Part shown: one piece after another, positions 13,259 to 27,100 of the stretch | How positions within the stretch are numbered: the first letter of the stretch is position 1 | Layout of the letters: every line of letters starts with the position of its first letter | DNA from: Acanthosepion esculentum | Lineage: Eukaryota; Mollusca; Cephalopoda; Sepiida; Sepiidae | Assembly: GCA_964036315.1 (NCBI GenBank) | Contig: OZ038517.1 | Location: 56,990,156-57,054,155, forward strand | Direction of reading: 5' to 3' | DNA length: 64,000 bases | Program-made: the position numbers and the translations under genes | Notes under the pieces: generated by a model | Told to the model about the DNA's origin: nothing | The model's database searches: none | The model's input: only the letters and a program-made list of their open reading frames with translations

Positions 13259-16247
13259 AACATTCAATTGTTGCATAATCTAACTCATTTTCATATTACC
13301 AAATGAAAAAAGCACATAAATCTGAAATATTTTAAATTATTTTATATACGTCTCAAAAATAAAAACAAACTGGCAACAAAATATGAATTATTTTCAAGAT
13401 TCCAAATGAAAAATTACAAATGTGCTATAAAATTAGACTATTTTCATATTTCCAATAGTAAAAAGTATAAATCTCCTTAAAATTTAGATTATTTACAAAA
13501 TTTGGAAGAAAAAAACATTCAATTGTTGCATAATCTAACTCATTTTCATATTACCAAATGAAAAAAGCACTTTAATTTCCAATATTTTAAATTATTTTAT
13601 ATACTTCTCAAAAATAAAAAAAAACTGGCAACAAAATATGAATTATTTTCAAGATTCCAAATTAAAAATTATAAATGTGCTATAAAATTAGACTATTTTC
13701 ATATTTCCAATAGTAAAAAGTATAAATCTCGTTAAAATTTAGATTATTTGCTAAATTTGGAAGAAAAAACATTCAATTGTAGCATAATCTAACTCATTTT
13801 CATATTACCAAATGAAAAAAGCACATAAATCTGAAATATTTTAAATTATTTTATATACTTCTCAAAAATAAAAAAAAACTAGCAACAAAATATGAATTAT
13901 TTTCAAGATTCCAAATGAAAAATTACAAATGTGCTATAAAATTAGACTATTTTCCTATTTCCAATAGTAAAAAGTATAAATCTCCTTAAAATTTAGATTA
14001 TTTACAAAATTTGGAAGAAAAAACATTCAATTGTAGCATTATCTAACTCATTTTCATATTACCAAATGAAAAAAGCACATAAATCTGGAATATTTTAAAT
14101 TATTTTATATACTTCTCAAAAATAAAAAAAAACTAGCAACAAAATATAAATTATTTTCAAGATTCCAAATGAAAAATTATAAATGTTATATGAATTTAGA
14201 CTATTTTCCTATTTTCAATAGTAAAAAGTATATATCTCCTTAAAATTTAGATTATTTACAAAATTTGGAGGAAAAAAACATTCAATTGTACCATAATCTA
14301 ACTCATTTTCATATTACCAAATGAAAAAAGCACATAAATCTCTAATATATTAAATTATTTTATATACATAACAAAAATAAAAAAAAACCGGCAACAAAAT
14401 ATGAATTATTATCAAGTTTCCAAATGAAAAATTATAAATGTGCTATAAAATTAGACTATTTTCATATTTCCAATAGTAAAAAGTATAAATCTTTTTAAAA
14501 TTTAGATTATTTACAAAATTTGGAAGAAAAAAACATTCAATTGTAGCATAATCTAACTCATTTTCATATTACCAAATGAAAAAAGCACATAAATCTGAAA
14601 TATTTTAAATTATTTTATATACTTCTCAAAAATAAAAAAAAACTGGCAACAAAATATGAATTATTTTCAAGATTCCAAATGAAAAATTGTAAATGTTACA
14701 TGAATTTAGACTATTTTCCTATTTCCAATAGTAAAAAGTATAAATCTCCTTAAAATTTAGATTATTTACAAAATTTGGAAGAAAAAAACATTCAATTGTA
14801 GCATAATCTAACTCATTTTCATATTACCAAATGAAAAAAGCACATAAATCTGAAATATTTTAAATTATTTTATATACTTCTGAAAAATAAAAAAAAACTG
14901 GCAACAAAATATGAATTATTTTCAAGATTCCAAATGAAAAATTATAAATGTGCTATAAAATTAGATTATTTTCATATTTCCAACAGTAAAAAGTATAAAT
15001 CTCCGTAAAATTTAGATTATTTACAAAATTTGGAAGAAAAAAACATTCAATTGTAGCATAATCTAACTCATTTTCATATTACCAAATGAAAAAAGCACAT
15101 TAATTTCCAATATATTAAATTATTTTATATACTTCTCAAAAATACAAAAAAACTGGCAACAAAATATGAATTATTTTCAAGATTCCAAATGAAAAATTAT
15201 AAATGTGCTATAAAATTAGATTATTTTCATATTTCCAATAGTAAAAAGTATAAATCTCCTTAAAATTTAGATTATTTACAAAATTTGGAAGAAAAAAACA
15301 TCCAATTGTACGATAATCTAACTCATTTTCATATTACCAAATGAAAAAAGCACATTAATTTCCAATATTTTAAATTATTTTATATACTTCTCAAAAATAA
15401 AAAAAAACTGGCAACAAAATATGAATTATTTTCAAGATTCCAAATGAAAAATTATAAATGTGCTATAAAATTAGATTATTTTCATATTTCCAATAGTAAA
15501 AAGTATAAATCTCCTTAAAATTTAGATTATTTACAAAATTGGGAAGAAAAAAACATTCAATTGTAGCATAATCTAACTCATTTTCATATTACCAAATGAA
15601 AAAAGCACATAAATCTGAAATATTTTAAATTATTTTATATACTTCTCAAAAATAAAAAAAAACTGGCAACAAAATATGAATTATTTTCAAGATTCCAAAT
15701 GAAAAATTATAAATGTGCTATAAAATTAGATTATTTTCATATTTCCAACAGTAAAAAGTATAAATCTCCGTAAAATTTAGATTATTTACAAAATTTGGAA
15801 GAAAAAAACATTCAATTGTAGCATAATCTAACTCATTTTCATATTACCAAATGAAAAAAGCACATTAATTTCCAATATATTAAATTATTTTATATACTTC
15901 TCAAAAATACAAAAAAACTGGCAACAAAATATGAATTATTTTCAAGATTCCAAATGAAAAATTATAAATGTGCTATAAAATTAGATTATTTTCATATTTC
16001 CAATAGTAAAAAGTATAAATCTCCTTAAAATTTAGATTATTTACAAAATTTGGAAGAAAAAAACATCCAATTGTACGATAATCTAACTCATTTTCATATT
16101 ACCAAATGAAAAAAGCACATTAATTTCCAATATTTTAAATTATTTTATATACTTCTCAAAAATAAAAAAAAACTGGCAACAAAATATGAATTATTTTCAA
16201 GATTCCAAATGAAAAATTATAAATGTGCTATAAAATTAGACTATTTT
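12680..16247. repeat. 14-monomer higher-order repeat, copy 1 (3,568 bp)
   Basis: Landmarks here recur exactly 3,568 bp downstream: CTGTCAAC (12,860 / 16,428), ATTTGCTAAATTTGG (13,750 / 17,318 at GCT), CATCCAATTGTACG (15,299 / 18,867 and 16,064 / 19,632) and AATTGGGAAG (15,541 / 19,109). Ends are approximate because flanking monomers are alike. 3,568 / 14 = 254.9 bp. Confidence 0.9.
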
Positions 16248-16828
16248 CATATTTCCAATAGTAAAAAGTATAAATCTCCTTAAAATTTAGATTATTTACA
16301 AAATTTGGAAGAAAAAAACATTCAATTGTTGCATAATCTAACTCATTTTCATATTACCAAATGAAAAAAGCACATAAATCTGAAATATTTTAAATTATTT
16401 TATATACGTCTCAAAAATAAAAACAAACTGTCAACAAAATATGAATTATTTTCAAGATTCCAAATGAAAAATTACAAATGTGCTATAAAATTAGGCTATT
16501 TTCATATTTCCAATAGTAAAAAGTATAAATCTCCTTAAAATTTAGATTATTTACAAAATTTGGAAGAAAAAAACATTCAATTGTTGCATAATCTAACTCA
16601 TTTTCATATTACCAAATGAAAAAAGCACATAAATCTGAAATATTTTAAATTATTTTATATACGTCTCAAAAATAAAAACAAACTGGCAACAAAATATGAA
16701 TTATTTTCAAGATTCCAAATGAAAAATTACAAATGTGCTATAAAATTAGACTATTTTCATATTTCCAATAGTAAAAAGTATAAATCTCCTTAAAATTTAG
16801 ATTATTTACAAAATTTGGAAGAAAAAAA
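15299..16828. repeat. Nested 3-monomer period (765 bp) inside the 14-monomer repeat
   Basis: The private variant CATCCAATTGTACGATAATC occurs at 15,299 and 16,064, and again at 18,867 and 19,632. Both pairs are 765 bp apart (3 x 255). It is followed by TTAATTTCCAATATTTT and preceded by a CTCCGTAAAAT monomer in each case. The second trimer in copy 1 diverges after one monomer, so only part of the trimer is repeated. Confidence 0.75.
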
Positions 16829-19815
16829 CATTCAATTGTTGCATAATCTAACTCATTTTCATATTACCAAATGAAAAAAGCACATAAATCTGAAATATTT
16901 TAAATTATTTTATATACGTCTCAAAAATAAAAACAAACTGGCAACAAAATATGAATTATTTTCAAGATTCCAAATGAAAAATTACAAATGTGCTATAAAA
17001 TTAGACTATTTTCATATTTCCAATAGTAAAAAGTATAAATCTCCTTAAAATTTAGATTATTTACAAAATTTGGAAGAAAAAAACATTCAATTGTTGCATA
17101 ATCTAACTCATTTTCATATTACCAAATGAAAAAAGCACTTTAATTTCCAATATTTTAAATTATTTTATATACTTCTCAAAAATAAAAAAAAACTGGCAAC
17201 AAAATATGAATTATTTTCAAGATTCCAAATTAAAAATTATAAATGTGCTATAAAATTAGACTATTTTCATATTTCCAATAGTAAAAAGTATAAATCTCGT
17301 TAAAATTTAGATTATTTGCTAAATTTGGAAGAAAAAACATTCAATTGTAGCATAATCTAACTCATTTTCATATTACCAAATGAAAAAAGCACATAAATCT
17401 GAAATATTTTAAATTATTTTATATACTTCTCAAAAATAAAAAAAAACTAGCAACAAAATATGAATTATTTTCAAGATTCCAAATGAAAAATTACAAATGT
17501 GCTATAAAATTAGACTATTTTCCTATTTCCAATAGTAAAAAGTATAAATCTCCTTAAAATTTAGATTATTTACAAAATTTGGAAGAAAAAACATTCAATT
17601 GTAGCATTATCTAACTCATTTTCATATTACCAAATGAAAAAAGCACATAAATCTGGAATATTTTAAATTATTTTATATACTTCTCAAAAATAAAAAAAAA
17701 CTAGCAACAAAATATAAATTATTTTCAAGATTCCAAATGAAAAATTATAAATGTTATATGAATTTAGACTATTTTCCTATTTTCAATAGTAAAAAGTATA
17801 TATCTCCTTAAAATTTAGATTATTTACAAAATTTGGAGGAAAAAAACATTCAATTGTACCATAATCTAACTCATTTTCATATTACCAAATGAAAAAAGCA
17901 CATAAATCTCTAATATATTAAATTATTTTATATACATAACAAAAATAAAAAAAAACCGGCAACAAAATATGAATTATTATCAAGTTTCCAAATGAAAAAT
18001 TATAAATGTGCTATAAAATTAGACTATTTTCATATTTCCAATAGTAAAAAGTATAAATCTTTTTAAAATTTAGATTATTTACAAAATTTGGAAGAAAAAA
18101 ACATTCAATTGTAGCATAATCTAACTCATTTTCATATTACCAAATGAAAAAAGCACATAAATCTGAAATATTTTAAATTATTTTATATACTTCTCAAAAA
18201 TAAAAAAAAACTGGCAACAAAATATGAATTATTTTCAAGATTCCAAATGAAAAATTGTAAATGTTACATGAATTTAGACTATTTTCCTATTTCCAATAGT
18301 AAAAAGTATAAATCTCCTTAAAATTTAGATTATTTACAAAATTTGGAAGAAAAAAACATTCAATTGTAGCATAATCTAACTCATTTTCATATTACCAAAT
18401 GAAAAAAGCACATAAATCTGAAATATTTTAAATTATTTTATATACTTCTCAAAAATAAAAAAAAACTGGCAACAAAATATGAATTATTTTCAAGATTCCA
18501 AATGAAAAATTATAAATGTGCTATAAAATTAGATTATTTTCATATTTCCAACAGTAAAAAGTATAAATCTCCGTAAAATTTAGATTATTTACAAAATTTG
18601 GAAGAAAAAAACATTCAATTGTAGCATAATCTAACTCATTTTCATATTACCAAATGAAAAAAGCACATTAATTTCCAATAAATTAAATTATTTTATATAC
18701 TTCTCAAAAATACAAAAAAACTGGCAACAAAATATGAATTATTTTCAAGATTCCAAATGAAAAATTATAAATGTGCTATAAAATTAGATTATTTTCATAT
18801 TTCCAATAGTAAAAAGTATAAATCTCCTTAAAATTTAGATTATTTACAAAATTTGGAAGAAAAAAACATCCAATTGTACGATAATCTAACTCATTTTCAT
18901 ATTACCAAATGAAAAAAGCACATTAATTTCCAATATTTTAAATTATTTTATATACTTCTCAAAAATAAAAAAAAACTGGCAACAAAATATGAATTATTTT
19001 CAAGATTCCAAATGAAAAATTATAAATGTGCTATAAAATTAGATTATTTTCATATTTCCAATAGTAAAAAGTATAAATCTCCTTAAAATTTAGATTATTT
19101 ACAAAATTGGGAAGAAAAAAACATTCAATTGTAGCATAATCTAACTCATTTTCATATTACCAAATGAAAAAAGCACATAAATCTGAAATATTTTAAATTA
19201 TTTTATATACTTCTCAAAAATAAAAAAAAACTGGCAACAAAATATGAATTATTTTCAAGATTCCAAATGAAAAATTATAAATGTGCTATAAAATTAGATT
19301 ATTTTCATATTTCCAACAGTAAAAAGTATAAATCTCCGTAAAATTTAGATTATTTACAAAATTTGGAAGAAAAAAACATTCAATTGTAGCATAATCTAAC
19401 TCATTTTCATATTACCAAATGAAAAAAGCACATTAATTTCCAATATATTAAATTATTTTATATACTTCTCAAAAATACAAAAAAACTGGCAACAAAATAT
19501 GAATTATTTTCAAGATTCCAAATGAAAAATTATAAATGTGCTATAAAATTAGATTATTTTCATATTTCCAATAGTAAAAAGTATAAATCTCCTTAAAATT
19601 TAGATTATTTACAAAATTTGGAAGAAAAAAACATCCAATTGTACGATAATCTAACTCATTTTCATATTACCAAATGAAAAAAGCACATTAATTTCCAATA
19701 TTTTAAATTATTTTATATACTTCTCAAAAATAAAAAAAAACTGGCAACAAAATATGAATTATTTTCAAGATTCCAAATGAAAAATTATAAATGTGCTATA
19801 AAATTAGATTATTTT
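16248..19815. repeat. 14-monomer higher-order repeat, copy 2 (3,568 bp)
   Basis: It directly follows copy 1 and keeps the same variant order. Small private differences exist, for example CCAATAAATTAAATT at about 18,675 against CCAATATATTAAATT in copy 1, and TCTCAAAAAT at 18,450 against TCTGAAAAAT at 14,880. Beyond 19,815 the sequence no longer matches the start of the unit (AATTGGGAAG and CAATTGTAGC instead of TTTGGAAG and CAATTGTTGC). Confidence 0.9.
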
Positions 19816-20138
19816 CATATTTCCAATAGTAAAAAGTATAAATCTCCTTAAAATTTAGATTATTTACAAAATTGGGAAGAAAAAAACATTCAATTGTAGC
19901 ATAATCTAACTCATTTTCATATTACCAAATGAAAAAAGCACATAAATCTGAAATATTTTAAATTATTTTATATACGTCTCAAAAATAAAAACAAACCGGC
20001 AACAAAATATGAATTATTTTCAAGATTCCAAATGAAAAATTACAAATGTGCTATAAAATTAGACTATTTTCATATTTCCAATAGTAAAAAGTATAAATCT
20101 CCTTAAAATTTAGATTATTTACAAAATTTGGAAGAAAA

Positions 20139-22432
20139 AACATTCAATTGTAGCATTATCTAACTCATTTTCATATTACCAAATGAAAAAAGCACATAAA
20201 TCTGGAATATTTTAAATTATTTTATATACTTCTCAAAAATAAAAAAAAACTAGCAACAAAATATAAATTATTTTCAAGATTCCAAATGAAAAATTATAAA
20301 TGTTATATGAATTTAGACTATTTTCCTATTTTCAATAGTAAAAAGTATATATCTCCTTAAAATTTAGATTATTTACAAAATTTGGAGGAAAAAAACATTC
20401 AATTGTACCATAATCTAACTCATTTTCATATTACCAAATGAAAAAAGCACATAAATCTCTAATATATTAAATTATTTTATATACTTCTCAAAAATAAAAA
20501 AAAACCGGCAACAAAATATGAATTATTATCAAGTTTCCAAATGAAAAATTATAAATGTGCTATAAAATTAGACTATTTTCATATTTCCAATAGTAAAAAG
20601 TATAAATCTTTTTAAAATTTAGATTATTTACAAAATTTGGAAGAAAAAAACATTCAATTGTAGCATAATCTAACTCATTTTCATATTACCAAATGAAAAA
20701 AGCACATAAATCTGAAATATTTTAAATTATTTTATATACTTCTCAAAAATAAAAAAAAACTGGCAACAAAATATGAATTATTTTCAAGATTCCAAATGAA
20801 AAATTATAAATGTGCTATAAAATTAGATTATTTTCATATTTCCAACAGTAAAAAGTATAAATCTCCTTAAAATTTAGATTATTTACAAAATTTGGAAGAA
20901 AAAAACATTCAATTGTAGCAGAATCTAACTCATTTTCATATTACCAAATGAAAAAAGCACATAAATCTGAAATATTTTCAATTATTTTATAGACGTCTCC
21001 AAAATAAAAACAAACTGGCAACAAAATATGAATTATTTTCAAGATTCCAAATGAAAAATTACAAATGTGCTATAAAATTAGACTATTTTCATATTTCCAA
21101 TAGTAAAAAGTATAAATCTCCTTAAAATTTAGATTATTTACAAAATTTGGAAGAAAAAAACATTCAATTGTTGCATAATCTAACTCATTTTCATATTACC
21201 AAATGAAAAAAGCACATTAATTTCCAATATTTTAAATTATTTTATATACTTCTCAAAAATAAAAAAAAACTGGCAACAAAATATGAATTATTTTCAAGAT
21301 TCCAAATGAAAAATTATAAATGTGCTATAAAATTAGACTATTTTCACATTTCCAATAGCAAAAAGTATAAATCTCCTTAAAATTTAGATTATTTACAAAA
21401 TTTGGAAGAAAAAAACATTCAATTGTAGCATAATCTAACTCATTTTCATATTACCAAATGAAAAAAGCACATAAATCTGAAATATTTTAAATTATTTTAT
21501 ATACGTCTCAAAAATAAAAACAAACTGGCAACAAAATATGAATTATTTTCAAGATTCCAAATGAAAAATTACAAATGTGCTATAAAATTAGACTATGTTC
21601 ATATTTCCAATAGTAAAAAGTATAAATCTCCTTAAAATTTAGATTATTTACAAAATTTGGAAGAAAAAAACATTCAATTGTTGCATAATCTAACTCATTT
21701 TCATATTACCAAATGAAAAAAGCACATAAATCTGAAATATTTTAAATTATTTTATAGACGTCTCCAAAATAAAAACAAACTGGCAACAAAATATGAATTA
21801 TTTTCAAGATTCCAAATGAAAAATTACAAATGTGCTATAAAATTAGACTATTTTCATATTTCCAATAGTAAAAAGTATAAATCTCCTTAAAATTTAGATT
21901 ATTTACAAAATTTGGAAGAAAAAAACATTCAATTGTTGCATAATCTAACTCATTTTCATATTACCAAATGAAAAAAGCACATAAATCTGAAATATTTTAA
22001 ATTATTTTATATACGTCTCAAAAATAAAAACAAACTGTCAACAAAATATGAATTATTTTCAAGATTCCAAATGAAAAATTACAAATGTGCTATAAAATTA
22101 GGCTATTTTCATATTTCCAATAGTAAAATTATAAATCTCCTTAAAATTTAGATTATTTACAAAATTTGGAAGAAAAAAACATTCAATTGTTGCATAATCT
22201 AACTCATTTTCATATTACCAAATGAAAAAAGCACATAAATCTGAAATATTTTAAATTATTTTATATACGTCTCAAAAATAAAAACAAACTGGCAACAAAA
22301 TATGAATTATTTTCAAGATTCCAAATGAAAAATTACAAATGTGCTATAAAATTAGACTATTTTCATATTTCCAATAGTAAAAAGTATAAATCTCCTTAAA
22401 ATTTAGATTATTTACAAAATTTGGAAGAAAAA
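20139..22432. repeat. 9-monomer relative of the 8-monomer HOR (2,294 bp)
   Basis: The marker series of 9,181-11,219 is repeated: GCATTATC, CTGGAATATT, GTACCATAATC, CTCTAATATATT, GCAGAATC at 20,914, CACATTTCCAATAGC, GACTATGTTCAT, AACTGTCAAC and TTAGGCTATT. Here GCATTATC and GCAGAATC are about 775 bp apart instead of 520. One extra monomer (ACCGGCAAC, ATTATTATCAAGTTTCC, AAATCTTTTTAAAA; ~20,500-20,640) lies between them. A private small deletion gives AGTAAAATTATAAATC at about 22,122. Confidence 0.88.
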
Positions 22433-24225
22433 AACATTCAATTGTTGCATAATCTAACTCATTTTCATATTACCAAATGAAAAAAGCACATAAATCTGAA
22501 ATATTTTAAATTATTTTATATACGTCTCAAAAATAAAAACAAACTGGCAACAAAATATGAATTATTTTCAAGATTCCAAATGAAAAATTACAAATGTGCT
22601 ATAAAATTAGACTATTTTCATATTTCCAATAGTAAAAAGTATAAATCTCGTTAAAATTTAGATTATTTGCTAAATTTGGAAGAAAAAACATTCAATTGTA
22701 GCATAATCTAACTCATTTTCATATTACCAAATGAAAAAAGCACATAAATCTGAAATATTTTAAATTATTTTATATACTTCTCAAAAATAAAAAAAAACTA
22801 GCAACAAAATATGAATTATTTTCAAGATTCCAAATGAAAAATTATAAATGTTATATGAATTTAGACTATTTTCCTATTTCCAATAGTAAAAAGTATAAAT
22901 CTCCTTAAAATTTAGATTATTTACAAAATTTGGAAGAAAAAAACATTCAATTGTAGCATAATCTAACTCATTTTCATATTACCAAATGAAAAAAGCACAT
23001 AAATCTGAAATATTTTAAATTATTTTATATACTTCTCAAAAATAAAAAAAAACTGGCAACAAAATATGAATTATTTTCAAGTTTCCAAATGAAAAATTAT
23101 AAATGTGCTATAAAATTAGATTATTTTCATATTTCCAACAGTAAAAAGTATAAATCTCCGTAAAATTTAGATTATTTACAAAATTTGGAAGAAAAAAACA
23201 TTCAATTGTAGCATAATCTAACTCATTTTCATATTACCAAATGAAAAAAGCACATTAATTTCCAATATATTAAATTATTTTATATACTTCTCAAAAATAC
23301 AAAAAAACTGGCAACAAAATATGAATTATTTTCAAGATTCCAAATGAAAAATTATAAATGTGCTATAAAATTAGATTATTTTCATATTTCCAATAGTCAA
23401 AAGTATAAATCTCCTTAAAATTTAGATTATTTACAAAATTTGGAAGAAAAAAACATCCAATTGTACCATAATCTAACTCATTTTCATATTACCAAATGAA
23501 AAAAGCACATTAATTTCCAATATTTCAAATTATTTTATATACTTCTCAAAAATAAAAAAAAACTGGGAACAAAATATGAATTATTTTCAAGATTCCAAAT
23601 GAAAAATTATAAATGTGCTATAAAATTAGATTATTTTCATATTTCCAATAGTAAAAAGTATAAATCTCCTTAAAATTTAGATTATTTACAAAATTTGGAA
23701 GAAAAAAACATTCAATTGTTGCATAATCTAACTCATTTTCATATTACCAAATGAAAAAAGCACATTAATTTCCAATATTTTAAATCATTTTATATACTTC
23801 TCAAAAATAAAAAAAAACTGGCAACAAATTATGAATTATTTTCAAGATTCCAAATGAAAAATTATAAATGTGCTATAAAATTAGGTTATTTTCATATTTC
23901 CAACAGTAAAAAGTATAAATCTCCTTAAAATTTAGATTATTTACAAAATTTGGAAGAAAAAAACATTCAATTGTAGCATAATCTAACTCATTTTCATATT
24001 ACCAAATGAAAAAAGCACATAAATCTGAAATATTTTAAATTATTTTATATACTTCTCAAAAATAAAAAAAAACTGGCAACAAAATATGAATTATTTTCAA
24101 GATTCCAAATGAAAAATTACAAATGTGCTATAAAATTAGACTATTTTCATATTTCCAATAGTAAAAAGTATAAATCTCCTTAAAATTTAGATTATTTACA
24201 AAATTTGGAAGAAAAAAACATTCAA

Positions 24226-25500
24226 TTGTTGCATAATCTAACTCATTTTCATATTACCAAATGAAAAAAGCACATAAATCTGAAATATTTTAAATTATTT
24301 TATATACGTCTCAAAAATAAAAACAAACTGGCAACAAAATATGAATTATTTTCAAGATTCCAAATGAAAAATTACAAATGTGCTATAAAATTAGACTATT
24401 TTCATATTTCCAATAGTAAAAAGTATAAATCTCCTTAAAATTTAGATTATTTACAAAATTTGGAAGAAAAAAACATTCAATTGTTGCATAATCTAACTCA
24501 TTTTCATATTACCAAATGAAAAAAGCACATAAATCTGAAATATTTTAAATTATTTTATATACGTCTCAAAAATAAAAACAAACTGTCAACAAAATATGAA
24601 TTATTTTCAAGATTCCAAATGAAAAATTACAAATGTGCTATAAAATTAGACTATTTTCATATTTCCAATAGTAAAAAGTATAAATCTCCTTAAAATTTAG
24701 ATTATTTACAAAATTTGGAAGAAAAAAACATTCAATTGTTGCATAATCTAACTCATTTTCATATTACCAAATGAAAAAAGCACATAAATCTGAAATATTT
24801 TAAATTATTTTATATACGTCTCAAAAATAAAAACAAACTGGCAACAAAATATGAATTATTTTCAAGATTCCAAATGAAAAATTACAAATGTGCTATAAAA
24901 TAAGACTATTTTCATATTTCCAATAGTAAAAAGTATAAATCTCCTTAAAATTTAGATTATTTACAAAATTTGGAAGAAAAAAACATTCAATTGTTGCATA
25001 ATCTAACTCATTTTCATATTACCAAATGAAAAAAGCACATAAATCTGAAATATTTTAAATTATTTTATATACGTCTCAAAAATAAAAACAAACTGGCAAC
25101 AAAATATGAATTATTTTCAAGATTCCAAATGAAAAATTACAAATGTGCTATAAAATTAGACTATTTTCATATTTCCAATAGTAAAAAGTATAAATCTCCT
25201 TAAAATTTAGATTATTTACAAAATTTGGAAGAAAAAAACATTCAATTGTTGCATAATCTAACTCATTTTCATATTACCAAATGAAAAAAGCACTTTAATT
25301 TCCAATATTTTAAATTATTTTATATACTTCTCAAAAATAAAAAAAAACTAGCAACAAAATATGAATTATTTTCAAGATTCCAAATGAAAAATTATAAATG
25401 TTATATGAATTTAGACTATTTTCCTATTTCCAATAGTAAAAAGTATAAATCTCCTTAAAATTTAGATTATTTACAAAATTTGGAAGAAAAAAACATTCAA
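24226..25500. repeat. Run of five consecutive near-identical 255 bp monomers
   Basis: CAATTGTTGC-type starts fall at exactly 255 bp spacing (TTGTTGC at 24,226; 24,481; 24,736; 24,991; 25,246). These monomers share TATACGTCTC, AAAAACAAACTGG and ATTACAAATGTGC. Only isolated substitutions separate them, such as AACTGTCAAC at about 24,583 and AAAATAAGACT at about 24,898. The fifth switches to CACTTTAATTTCC. Similar runs occur at ~13,010-13,560 and 16,328-17,100. This is the best place to read the modal monomer length. Confidence 0.85.
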
Positions 25501-25529
25501 TTGTAGCATAATCTAACTCATTTTCATAT

Positions 25530-27100
25530 TACCAAATGAAAAAAGCACATAAATCTGAAATATTTTAAATTATTTTATATACTTCTCAAAAATAAAAAAA
25601 AACTGGCAACAAAATATGAATTATTTTCAAGATTCCAAATGAAAAATTATAAATGTGCTATAAAATTAGAATATTTTCATATTTCCAACAGTAAAAAGTA
25701 TAAATCTCCTTAAAATTTAGATTATTTACAAAATTTGGAAGAAAAAAACATTCAATTGTAGCATAATCTAACTCATTTTCATATTACCAAATGAAAAAAG
25801 CACATTAATTTCCAATATTTTAAATTATTTTATATACTTCTCAAAAATAAAAAAAAACTGGCAACAAAATATGAATTATTTTCAAGATTCCAAATGAAAA
25901 ATTATAAATGTGCTATAAAATTAGACTATTTTCATATTTCCAATAGTAAAAAGTATAAATCTCCTTAAAATTTAGATTATTTACAAAATTTGGAAGAAAA
26001 AAACATTCAATTGTAGCATAATCTAACTCATTTTCATATTACCAAATGAAAAAAGCACATAAATCTGAAATATTTTAAATTATTTTATATACGTCTCAAA
26101 AATAAAAACAAACTGGCAACAAAATATGAATTATTTTCAAGATTCCAAATGAAAAATTACAAATGTCCTATAAAATTAGACTATTTTCATATTTCCAATA
26201 GTAAAAAGTATAAATCTCCTTAAAATTTAGATTATTTACAAAATTTGGAAGAAAAAAACATTCAATTGTAGCATAATCTAACTCATTTTCATATTACCAA
26301 ATGAAAAAAGCACATAAATCTCCAATATTTTAAATTATTTTATATACTTCTCAGAAATGAAAAAAAACTGGCAACAAAATATGAATTATTTTCAAGATTC
26401 CAAATTAAAAATTATAAATGTGCTATAAAATTAGACTATTTTCATATTCCCAATAGTAAAAAGTATAAATCTCCTTAAAATTTAGATTATTTACAAAATT
26501 TGGAAGAAAAAAACATTCAATTGTAGCATAATCTAACTCATTTTCATATTACCAAATGAAAAAAGCACATAAATCTGAAATATTTTAAATTATTTTATAT
26601 ACGTCTTAAAAATAAAAACAAACTGGCAACAAAATATGAATTATTTTCAAGATTCCAAATGAAAAATTACAAATGTGCTATAAAATTAGACTATTTTCAT
26701 ATTTCCAATAGTAAAAAGTATAAATCTCCTTAAAATTTAGATTATTTACAAAATTTGGAAGAAAAAAACATTCAATTGTAGCATAATCTAACTCATTTTC
26801 ATATTACCAAATGAAAAAAGCACATAAATCTGAAATATTTTAAATTATTTTATATACGTCTTAAAAATAAAAACAAACTGGCAACAAAATATGAATTATT
26901 TTCAAGATTCCAAATGAAAAATTATAAATGTGCTATAAAATTAGACTATTTTCATATTTCCAATAGTAAAAAGTATAAATCTCCTTAAAATTTTGATTAT
27001 TTACAAAATTTGGAAGAAAAAAACATTCAATTGTAGCATAATCTAACTCATTTTCATATTACCAAATGAAAAAAGCACATAAATCTGAAATATTTTAAAT
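25530..27100. repeat. Segment related to the 11-monomer HOR, 3,566 bp upstream
   Basis: Ordered variants TTAGAATATTTTCAT (25,665), ATGTCCTATAAAATT, TCTCAGAAATGAAAA, TTCCCAATAG, ACGTCTTAAAAAT, AAATTTTGATTATT and ACGTCTAAAAAAT match 29,231 onwards at an offset of 3,566 bp (about 14 monomers). Here the AAATCTCCAATATT monomer just before AAATTTTGATT is replaced by a second ACGTCTTAAAAAT monomer. Confidence 0.7.
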
